Shown here: positions 1-6,931 of the stretch, piece after piece
How positions within the stretch are numbered: the stretch's first letter is position 1
Layout of the letters: each line of letters starts with the position of its first letter
Source of the DNA: JAEYFP01 sp964579795
GTDB lineage: Bacteria; Bacillota; Clostridia; Lachnospirales; Lachnospiraceae
Direction: 5' to 3'
Assembly (NCBI GenBank): GCA_964579795.1
Contig: CAZOHM010000005.1
Coordinates: 33,826 to 97,825, forward strand
Length of the DNA stretch: 64,000 bases
The notes under the pieces: generated by a model
What the model saw: only the letters and a program-made list of their open reading frames with translations
Database searches by the model: none
Told to the model about the DNA's origin: nothing
Translations under genes and position numbers: made by a program

Positions 1-1055
1 GCAACAACAGCAAAGCGCTCCGCACCTTCTGCGTAGTCACACGTAGATAGCGTAATTAGTTTATCTCCGTAGGAAGAAGTAACCTCTGTATCATACAAGG
101 ACTTTTTTTTCATTTCTTCCATATTCGATGCGTATTCCTCAGCAGAATTCGCATCTATAAATTGATAGTATTTAAATGTGACCTCTGCTTCATCATGAAC
201 AATTTCAGAGAACACATACATCACCTGATACTCACCTTTTTCATATAATGAATCAAATAATATAGTCGGATGCTTCTTAAAATAGCTTTCAGATTTATAA
301 CTGCTCAATGTTCCAAACATCTTACCGGATTTCATATTGTGACCATAAATAATCAGGTTTTGACTTCTGGGCCAAATACTGCAGTCGGCATCCAAAAACA
401 AAGAACCATTGCGATCCTTTTTCTGATCAAAGTTGTGATCAAGATAATACTCTTCATTTTTTGACTGCATCACAGGATAATCAATTGCCGTACCATCAAT
501 CGTTAACCATCCGATAAGACTTTTGTTTTTAATATATAATGTAGAATATTCCTCTAAAATATCCGGTGCATCAGGCTTTTCATCCACTTGCATGTGAAAC
601 GGACGATAAAGAGAAAAAGAGGATTCTTTCAAATCAGCAAGTTTTTCAAACTCTTTTGATGACTTATATGCATAATAGCAATAATATGAAAAATACCCAA
701 GACTAAGTACTGCAACACTTATGCAGATTCCCATTATGATTCTACGTCTTTTTTCATATTTATTGAGTTTTTCTTCATTTATTTGTTTTAATCTTCTGTT
801 CTTTTTTATACTGGATAATGTCTTTTTGTGTTCTTTTGTTTTTCTTGATTGATTCTGAGACTTTAACTGCTGTTTTTTTTCAAACAGTTCATCATCAAAC
901 TCCATACCAATACGTGTCTCAAATTTCAAACTTCCAGACTGCAATAATCCAATTACTTCTTCTAAATCATCTATTTGGTTAAGATCCCACTTCTTACGAA
1001 TCTTTTCTATCCTTTGCTCATCACGCAGTTTTGCTTCATCTATTCTGTCAGCCAC
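1..1055 (-). CDS. srtB: Class B sortase, 3' end cut by window edge
   Basis: Membrane transpeptidase that cleaves sorting signals and attaches surface proteins to peptidoglycan. About 351 residues are visible; the C-terminus, including the expected active-site Arg, lies outside the window. I see the catalytic His in IIYGHNM and the sortase B motif TLSTC with the catalytic Cys close to the left edge. A single membrane segment lies at about residues 105-127. It is preceded by roughly 104 very charged, probably cytoplasmic residues, far more than a usual sortase B has. I chose the GTG start at 1053-1055 because AAGGAAG sits 7 nt upstream; the upstream gene stops 16 nt before it, so the two are probably co-transcribed. 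Family assignment is firm from the two catalytic motifs; the substrate is unknown. Confidence 0.88.
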   Translation of the reverse strand, partial: MADRIDEAKLRDEQRIEKIRKKWDLNQIDDLEEVIGLLQSGSLKFETRIGMEFDDELFEKKQQLKSQNQSRKTKEHKKTLSSIKKNRRLKQINEEKLNKYEKRRRIIMGICISVAVLSLGYFSYYCYYAYKSSKEFEKLADLKESSFSLYRPFHMQVDEKPDAPDILEEYSTLYIKNKSLIGWLTIDGTAIDYPVMQSKNEEYYLDHNFDQKKDRNGSLFLDADCSIWPRSQNLIIYGHNMKSGKMFGTLSSYKSESYFKKHPTILFDSLYEKGEYQVMYVFSEIVHDEAEVTFKYYQFIDANSAEEYASNMEEMKKKSLYDTEVTSSYGDKLITLSTCDYAEGAERFAVV

Positions 1056-1071
1056 TTCTATGCTTCCTTTT

Positions 1072-2091
1072 CTATTCAATCTCTAGTTCCGGCTTTGCAA
1101 AATAAATTTTGTACTGTATGATTCCGTCTTTATTGCCCGTTGCAGCCTTTGCAGAATACGCAAAAATAAGTTGTTCATTCAACTGCTTCAAATCAATGCA
1201 GACTTCTTTCATTTCCTCATTTTGTTTTACATCATACAAAACATTCAATATGTATTGTCTATCATTTTCTGAAATAACCACTTTTCCTATGTACTCCGAA
1301 TAAAAATGGTTGAAGAAAAAGGAAAGAACAGATAAAAGGAATGCAATGTTATGATAAATATCTGCCGGTATTGCAGCAATTGTCTCATTCATTATTTTGA
1401 AATGCTTACCGATTTCAGGATTATTATGTTTTTCTTCAATGGCAGCAAAAAATTCTTCCTGAGCAATTTCTCTTAGTAAATGAATCTGAACAAAATCTTC
1501 TAATACCTGACTTTGAAATTTGCAAACAGTTTCTTTGTCAGCAATGCTTTCTTCACTTTCTGTATCAAAGAGATATCCTGCACATAAGCAGAAATGTCTA
1601 ATAACTTCTTCGTAGCTTTCCATCCTGTCATTTAAAACTGCTGACATTTCAAACATCGTCTGCTTGAAGCGCTCTTCTTTTTCATGATAAGAAACCTCCA
1701 TCTCTTCAAGCTCTTCTTCTTTGTTGTATAAATGTAATGCATTTTCTATACTCTGAGGTAATACATCAATGTCAAACAGACTTTTGCAAAACAACTTACA
1801 GGGATGATATTTGTTGTGAATGGAAATAATCCGTTCTGTATCCTGTTCGTCAAATAGCAGCATAAACTGAAGTCTATCGTTTTTACTTAAAAAAAGCTCC
1901 AGAAGTTCATTACCATCCATGACCGGCATGGAAAGCGAAATCATTGCTGCTGCGATTTCGTGCTGTTCCATGATTTCAACAGCTTCGTCTCCTGTTGATG
2001 CATAGAAATATGTAATTGACTTATCTCTAAGCAAAATTTTAATTCGACTAAGCATAGACGCATCTTCCAGCACAAATAGCATAGAACGCAT
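1072..2091 (-). CDS. Receiver-like protein lacking the phosphoacceptor Asp
   Basis: 339-residue cytoplasmic protein. Residues 1-120 resemble a response-regulator receiver: the acidic pair survives in VLEDASM and the loop after beta-3 reads SLSMPVMDG. In a true receiver the residue three before MP is the phosphorylated Asp; here it is Ser, and the usual Thr/Ser on beta-4 also looks absent. Residues 120-339 are mostly helical, have no recognisable DNA-binding or enzymatic domain, and I cannot name them. Start chosen at the internal ATG (2089-2091) because a good AGGAGA site precedes it; an ATG 48 nt upstream has none. The gene reads into the sortase gene 16 nt downstream. Likely a phosphorylation-independent signalling or protein-interaction module. 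Confidence 0.7.
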   Translation of the reverse strand: MRSMLFVLEDASMLSRIKILLRDKSITYFYASTGDEAVEIMEQHEIAAAMISLSMPVMDGNELLELFLSKNDRLQFMLLFDEQDTERIISIHNKYHPCKLFCKSLFDIDVLPQSIENALHLYNKEEELEEMEVSYHEKEERFKQTMFEMSAVLNDRMESYEEVIRHFCLCAGYLFDTESEESIADKETVCKFQSQVLEDFVQIHLLREIAQEEFFAAIEEKHNNPEIGKHFKIMNETIAAIPADIYHNIAFLLSVLSFFFNHFYSEYIGKVVISENDRQYILNVLYDVKQNEEMKEVCIDLKQLNEQLIFAYSAKAATGNKDGIIQYKIYFAKPELEIE

Positions 2092-2268
2092 AATTATCTC
2101 CTTCCTTCGTGCATAAAAATAAGAATATGCTATCGACAATCAAACAATACAATCATAACACAAAAATCTAAGGAATGCCAAAACACTCCTTTCTTTATTT
2201 TACTATACACAGTCAAAATTTCAAGTCTTTTTTCTATATATTGTAATTATATATTTATTCTCTTTTGT

Positions 2269-2296
2269 CACCATTTTCATCTCGCTCCATACAATA
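2269..2296 (+). promoter_or_regulatory. Candidate sporulation (sigma-K/E type) promoter
   Basis: CATACAATA at 2288-2296 fits the sigma-K -10 consensus CATAnnnTA and also resembles a sigma-E -10. An AC pair, the main sigma-K -35 feature, lies at 2270-2271 with about 16 bp between. A sigma-A reading (TTGTCA at 2265-2270, TACAAT at 2290-2295) has a poor 19-bp spacer. It is 32 nt upstream of the small Cys-rich gene. Confidence 0.4.
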
Positions 2297-2327
2297 TAGC
2301 ATAAACATTTTATCGGAGGAATACAAC

Positions 2328-2564
2328 ATGGGCGATTTAGGTCACTGCGGATGCGGTGGTACCTCACGTGATAATGGTGGATGTAATTCCATTATCTGGA
2401 TTATCATTCTGCTATTCTTATGCGGCGGATGTTCCGGTTCATCTGATTGCGGCAGTCAGAGTGGATTCGGTCTTTCATCTTTCGGTGGAGACGGATGTGG
2501 CTGTATCATCATTATCCTTTTGCTTCTCTGCTCCTGCGGAGGCGGCACATCTCTTTGTGGGTAA
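2328..2564 (+). CDS. Small Cys/Gly-rich protein (chorion class HCB-like)
   Basis: 78 residues, 11 of them Cys and many Gly, with two short hydrophobic stretches (about residues 22-31 and 58-66) between Cys-Gly runs. It resembles short clostridial proteins annotated as chorion class high-cysteine HCB protein 13, whose function is not established; a disulphide-cross-linked coat or surface structure is an inference. The ATG at 2328 is chosen because CGGAGGA lies 7 nt upstream; an in-frame ATG 63 nt earlier has no ribosome site. The possible sporulation-type promoter just upstream and a strong terminator just downstream make it a single-gene unit. Composition is unlike any neighbour. Confidence 0.7.
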   Translation: MGDLGHCGCGGTSRDNGGCNSIIWIIILLFLCGGCSGSSDCGSQSGFGLSSFGGDGCGCIIIILLLLCSCGGGTSLCG

Positions 2565-2576
2565 CATTTTTTCAAA

Positions 2577-2605
2577 GAGCACCTGAAAAGGTGCTCTCTC
2601 TTCTT
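2577..2605 (+). terminator. Rho-independent terminator of the Cys-rich gene
   Basis: 8-bp perfect stem GAGCACCT/AGGTGCTC around a GAAA loop, followed by the pyrimidine run TCTCTTCTT. It begins 13 nt after the Cys-rich stop codon. Confidence 0.8.
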
Positions 2606-2618
2606 GTACAAAAGTATT

Positions 2619-2627
2619 TGTTATAAT
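2619..2627 (+). promoter_or_regulatory. Extended -10 promoter candidate
   Basis: TGTTATAAT at 2619-2627 is a TGn extended -10 element 55 nt upstream of the next gene; no good -35 is visible. A CATACA at 2633-2638 with GTATTT 13 nt before it could instead be a sigma-E type promoter. Either would drive the two-gene unit 2683-3456. Confidence 0.4.
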
Positions 2628-2682
2628 TTCAACATACAAAACATAAATATTAACAATAAAACGGAATGGAATATGAAAAAAC

Positions 2683-3150
2683 ATGGAAAAAGAGACACTT
2701 GATGCAATTCAGAAATTTGATTCTCTTACAACTACCAGACATATGAAAATGTTGAAGATTGCCATTCCGTATATTTTTGCTGCAGACAAAAGCAGTTTAT
2801 ATATCTTTATTAAATTTGCGGAACTAGTCCATACAATAGAAGTTTTTCATAAGCCCACACCATTTTTTCCGGATTCGGGGCATTCCAAAGACAAAAATAG
2901 CGTCGATTATCAAACACTTCTTTCATCGCTTATAGAGTTGGGTGATGAAAAGGAATCACAATTATTTTCTCAAATATTGAATCTGGTAAATGCATTTTCC
3001 ATGTATGAAATGTACGCTCCACTTCTCAAAACTATTACGGAAACTGCAGGTGCAAATAATCCATCGGACGAAAATAATCTGTCTTTCCTGTCAAGCATGT
3101 TATCTCCAGAGCAGCAGGAGCTGTTCAATCAATTCAAAAATTTAATTTAA
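2683..3150 (+). CDS. Unknown helical protein, 155 aa
   Basis: I do not recognise a family. The protein is soluble and mostly helical, with a hydrophobic central helix region around residues 20-55 and a C-terminal SPEQQELFNQFKNL tail. Such tails recur in short clostridial proteins of unknown role, but this is a weak resemblance. Ribosome binding is poor (GGAATGGA about 14 nt upstream of ATG). The next gene starts 30 nt downstream on the same strand and is also small and helical, so the two are probably one operon. Position after the Cys-rich gene hints at, but does not prove, a sporulation-related role. Confidence 0.55.
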   Translation: MEKETLDAIQKFDSLTTTRHMKMLKIAIPYIFAADKSSLYIFIKFAELVHTIEVFHKPTPFFPDSGHSKDKNSVDYQTLLSSLIELGDEKESQLFSQILNLVNAFSMYEMYAPLLKTITETAGANNPSDENNLSFLSSMLSPEQQELFNQFKNLI

Positions 3151-3180
3151 TCAAGAAATTTAGTAGAAAGGATATTTATA

Positions 3181-3456
3181 ATGGAAACTGTTGAATGGAT
3201 TAATGATCCAACACTGGCTGATATCAATCGAGATAAACTTGATTTTATCAAAAAAATACTGTTCGATTCAAAAAAGCTCAAGGAGCAGGAAAAAATGCCT
3301 TATTTTCTTGCCCTGCTAACTAAAGCACGTTCAAGCAGAATTGAATTTTCAAAAGATGAAACATCACGTATTATTGCTGTTATAAAAAAAAGCAGCACCC
3401 CGGAAGAATCGCAGCAAATTGAACAGCTTTTGAAAATGAGCAGTTTTTTTAAATAA
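3181..3456 (+). CDS. Unknown small charged protein, 91 aa
   Basis: No family recognised. It is rich in Lys and Glu, predicted all-helical, with no membrane segment or signal peptide. AGAAAGGA lies 8-9 nt upstream of the ATG, supporting translation. It follows the 155-aa gene by 30 nt and its C-terminus (QQIEQLLKMSSFFK) loosely resembles the tail of that protein, so distant relatedness is possible. It ends 3 bp from the end of the convergent MgtC-family gene. Confidence 0.6.
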   Translation: METVEWINDPTLADINRDKLDFIKKILFDSKKLKEQEKMPYFLALLTKARSSRIEFSKDETSRIIAVIKKSSTPEESQQIEQLLKMSSFFK

Positions 3457-3459
3457 GTA

Positions 3460-4152
3460 CTACAGCTCTTCCACGAACAAAACCCCTGCCATATTGCGAA
3501 TTTCCATCAACGTTTCATCTCGCATATGGCGGTTGGTAAGTTCCAGAGTAATCATGATTGAAATATAGTCATTTTTCATTTTAGATTTCATTGTCTCATA
3601 GGTAGACACACGCAAATCCATTTTACGTAGACTCTTTATCAAATCTACTGCTCGCTTTATACTGTCAACCTCAATATATAAATCAAGAATTCTGGAATGA
3701 CGATACACATATAAATCAAGCTTTGCAAGTACAATAAATGTAATATATATAAAGAGCAATACAAGCAATGCTCCCTCATAAAATCCTATTCCTAGCGCAA
3801 GTCCTGTGCAGGCACATGCCCATAATCCGGCTGCTGTAGTTAATCCACGCACTTGGTTCCGTCCAGTCACAATAATCGTACCAACCCCTAAAAAGCCAAT
3901 ACCACTGACTACTTGTGCACCCATTCTGCTGACCTCTTGCCCAGTACCAAAATATATAGAAATATACTGCCCTGTCATCATAACAATTGTCGCCCCAAGG
4001 CATACAAGCACATGCGTCTTAATCCCGGCACCGCGTCGTTTCATACGTCTGTCAATACCTATAAGAACGCCTGTCACAACAGCAAGTATTAACCGTATTA
4101 AAATAGACAACATATTCAGTTCTCTAATATAGGTCAAAAAATCATTCCACAT
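3460..4152 (-). CDS. MgtC/SapB family membrane protein
   Basis: 230 residues. The N-terminal half has four to five membrane helices and carries family motifs: IGIDR in the first loop, KTHVLVCLGA, and GxGFLGVGTI. The C-terminal 80 residues form a soluble ACT-like regulatory domain. MgtC proteins are linked to magnesium homeostasis and, in pathogens, to ATP synthase inhibition and survival; the role in this organism is unknown. AGGAGG lies 7 nt upstream of the ATG. It is a single-gene unit, separated from leuS by the leuS terminator. Confidence 0.85.
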   Translation of the reverse strand: MWNDFLTYIRELNMLSILIRLILAVVTGVLIGIDRRMKRRGAGIKTHVLVCLGATIVMMTGQYISIYFGTGQEVSRMGAQVVSGIGFLGVGTIIVTGRNQVRGLTTAAGLWACACTGLALGIGFYEGALLVLLFIYITFIVLAKLDLYVYRHSRILDLYIEVDSIKRAVDLIKSLRKMDLRVSTYETMKSKMKNDYISIMITLELTNRHMRDETLMEIRNMAGVLFVEEL

Positions 4153-4234
4153 AGCCGCACCTCCTAAGTAGTCTTTTCTTTATTATACAGTTCTACAGTT
4201 TTTTGTGCAATCATTTGAATTTTTGTTTTTTAGC

Positions 4235-4290
4235 AAAAAAACAAGGAACATAATTACACAAAATATGATTATGTAATGCTCCTTGTTTTT
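4235..4290 (-). terminator. Terminator after leuS
   Basis: Long imperfect hairpin beginning ACAAGGAGCAT and ending ATGTTCCTTGT on the minus strand, followed by a run of seven Ts. It lies 20-80 nt past the leuS stop. Confidence 0.8.
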
Positions 4291-4312
4291 ATTCATCTAT
4301 ATTTACCTGTTA

Positions 4313-6724
4313 TTATTTACCGACAATATTGATAATTCTTCCTGGTACATAGATTTCCTTAACAACATTAGCCGGCAGCTTATCACCTAATGCTGCTTTA
4401 CCAGCTGCAATTGCATCTTCTTTTGTAATATCTACAGCTACCTTTACAACTGCCTTTGTTTTTCCGTTAATCTGTACTGCTACTTCCTTTTCAGTATCCT
4501 TCATTGCTTCATGATCAGCTTTCGGCCATGTCTGTGCAAAAACAGAATCTGTATGTCCCATACGACTCCAAAGCTCTTCACTAATATGTGGTGCAAACGG
4601 CGCAAGGAGAACAACCATTGTTTCCAATGTTTCTTTATCTACACCACTTGTTTTAGCCATATCAATAAATTTATTGTTATATTCCATGAAACCGGAAATA
4701 ACTGTATTTAAGCTAAAGCCTTCCAGACGACCTGAAATGTCATGAATCATCTTGTTTCTGTATTTAATGAGTTCAGCATCTGCCTTTATGCCCTTTTCAC
4801 AATTATCAAGAACAAGTGTCCAAAGTCTTGTCAGGAAACGGTATACACCATCAATTCCTCTGTCATCCCATTCGGAATCAAGTTCCGGTGGTCCAACAAA
4901 AAGCTCATATAGTCTGAGCGCATCACATCCATAATCGCGCACAAGGTCATCCGGAGAAATAACATTTCCTTTGGATTTGCTCATTTTAATACCATTTTTT
5001 CCGGTAATCATACCTTGATTAAACAGCTTTGTAAATGGCTCGTCAAAATCAACTACTCCTATATCATTCAAAAACTTTGTATAGAATCTTGAATAAAGCA
5101 AATGTAATACTGCATGCTCTACACCACCAATATACATATCGACAGGAAGCATCGCATCTGCTGTTTCACGATTCACAAGTTCTTTATTATTATGACTGTC
5201 AACATACCTTAAGAAATACCACGATGAGCCTGCCCACTGCGGCATTGTATTTGTCTCTCTCTTAGCAGGCTTTCCACATACTGGACACGTTGTATTTACC
5301 CAGTCAGTAATATCTGCCAGAGGCGATTCTCCTGTACCAGTTGGTTGATATGATTCAACCTCGGGAAGAAGTAACGGAAGCTGCTCCTCAGGAACAGGTA
5401 CGCAGCCACAATCAGGACAATGAATAATAGGAATCGGTTCACCCCAATAACGCTGCCTTGAGAACACCCAGTCACGAAGCTTGTAATTTACAGTCTTCTT
5501 ACCAAATCCAAGCTTCTCTATCATTTCCGGTGCATCTTTCTTCAAAATTGAAGACTCCATACCATTCCAATCACCAGAATTAATCATTGTACCAGCTGCC
5601 TCTGTATATGGCTCTGTCATATTGTCTAATTCTATGCCATCCTTTGCAATTACCTGTATAATCGGAATATCAAATTTCTTAGCAAATTCAAAATCTCTAT
5701 CATCATGAGCAGGCACACACATGATAGCACCTGTACCATAATCGGCAAGTACATAATCAGAAAGCCAGATTGGTGTTTTTTTGCCATTTAATGGATTAAT
5801 CGCATAGGATCCAGTAAATACACCTGTCTTTTCTTTATCCTGAAGTCTGTCAACATTGGATTTCATAGAAGCATCATAAATATACTGATCTACTGCTGCC
5901 TTTGTTTGTGGTGTTGCCAGTTGTGCCGCAAGCTCATGCTCAGGAGCAAGCACCATAAATGTTGCGCCATGCAATGTATCTGGTCTTGTTGTATAAACAG
6001 TAATCACAGAGTCAGAACCATCAACCTTAAAATTCACTTCTGCACCATATGATTTTCCGATCCAGTCGGTTTGCATTTTCTTTACTTTTTCAGGCCAGTC
6101 GAGTTTGTCAAGATCTGCAAGCAGTCTATCTGCATATTGAGTAATTTTCAACATCCACTGTTTCAAATTTTTCTTTGTAACTTCTGCACCGCATCGTTCA
6201 CATTTGCCATTTACTACTTCTTCATTTGCAAGACCCGTCTTACAGGAAGGGCACCAATTAATCGGCATCTCTTTTTCATATGCAAGACCAGCCTTAAACA
6301 TTTTTACAAAAATCCACTGCGTCCACTTGTAAAAATCCGGATCAGTAGTATTCACTTCCATATCCCAGTCATATAAAGCAGCAATCTGATTAATCTGACG
6401 TTTGATATTTGCAACATTTTCTGCTGTTGATTTAGCAGGATGCACACCCATCTTGATTGCATAATTTTCTGCAGGAAGTCCAAATGCATCCCATCCCATC
6501 GGATGAACAATATAATAGCCATTCAATAGCTTATATCTGCTCCATACATCGGAAATAACATATCCTCTCCAATGTCCGACATGAAGTCCGTTTCCTGACG
6601 GATATGGAAACATATCAAGGCAATAATACTTTGGTTTTTTCCCATCCTTCACATTTACCGGGTTCTTTTCCCATTCCTTTGTCCATTTCTGTTCCACTTC
6701 TCTGTGGTTATACGGCACTGCCAT
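4313..6724 (-). CDS. leuS: Leucyl-tRNA synthetase
   Basis: 803 residues, usual bacterial length. Charges tRNA-Leu with leucine in the cytoplasm. The class I HIGH signature appears as GNGLHVGH near residue 45 and KMSKS as IKMSKSKG near residue 575. Two Cys pairs near residues 160-180 (CPSC/CERC) form a zinc knuckle in the connective region, and a second Cys-rich segment (CPDCGC, CPVCG) follows the editing domain, which contains the threonine-rich TTRPDT motif. The start is the ATG at 6722-6724, with GAGGA upstream. Unlike tyrS and pheS in this window, the 200-nt leader has no T-box elements; a plain sigma-A promoter is present. Confidence 0.98.
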   Translation of the reverse strand: MAVPYNHREVEQKWTKEWEKNPVNVKDGKKPKYYCLDMFPYPSGNGLHVGHWRGYVISDVWSRYKLLNGYYIVHPMGWDAFGLPAENYAIKMGVHPAKSTAENVANIKRQINQIAALYDWDMEVNTTDPDFYKWTQWIFVKMFKAGLAYEKEMPINWCPSCKTGLANEEVVNGKCERCGAEVTKKNLKQWMLKITQYADRLLADLDKLDWPEKVKKMQTDWIGKSYGAEVNFKVDGSDSVITVYTTRPDTLHGATFMVLAPEHELAAQLATPQTKAAVDQYIYDASMKSNVDRLQDKEKTGVFTGSYAINPLNGKKTPIWLSDYVLADYGTGAIMCVPAHDDRDFEFAKKFDIPIIQVIAKDGIELDNMTEPYTEAAGTMINSGDWNGMESSILKKDAPEMIEKLGFGKKTVNYKLRDWVFSRQRYWGEPIPIIHCPDCGCVPVPEEQLPLLLPEVESYQPTGTGESPLADITDWVNTTCPVCGKPAKRETNTMPQWAGSSWYFLRYVDSHNNKELVNRETADAMLPVDMYIGGVEHAVLHLLYSRFYTKFLNDIGVVDFDEPFTKLFNQGMITGKNGIKMSKSKGNVISPDDLVRDYGCDALRLYELFVGPPELDSEWDDRGIDGVYRFLTRLWTLVLDNCEKGIKADAELIKYRNKMIHDISGRLEGFSLNTVISGFMEYNNKFIDMAKTSGVDKETLETMVVLLAPFAPHISEELWSRMGHTDSVFAQTWPKADHEAMKDTEKEVAVQINGKTKAVVKVAVDITKEDAIAAGKAALGDKLPANVVKEIYVPGRIINIVGK

Positions 6725-6786
6725 TTTTCATTCCTCTTTTTCGTCAAAATTTACTTTCATATTAATAAATATACTCAAACACATTA

Positions 6787-6815
6787 ATTTTACTCATGTT
6801 GTTTTGTGCTGTCAA
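6787..6815 (-). promoter_or_regulatory. Sigma-A promoter of leuS
   Basis: TTGACA (6810-6815) and TAAAAT (6787-6792) with a 17-bp spacer on the minus strand, about 60 nt upstream of the leuS start. Confidence 0.75.
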
Positions 6816-6851
6816 GGTGTTTTTGTTTAAGCAACACAGATGTAATACACA

Positions 6852-6892
6852 GAAGAGCACTCCACAAAAACAGGTTTCGGAGAGTGCTCTTC
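6852..6892 (-). terminator. Hairpin after the EF-G-like gene
   Basis: A long stem (GAAGAGCACTC paired with GAGTGCTCTTC) lies 40 nt after the EF-G-like stop. No T-run follows, so it may be a weak terminator or an RNA-stabilising end. Confidence 0.55.
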
Positions 6893-6931
6893 ATTTCAAA
6901 TATATAAATTATCCTTATTACTCATGTTATG

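Noticed and set aside
6725..6931. T-box leader for leuS
   Set aside because: None of the conserved elements is present, and the space after the promoter is too short.
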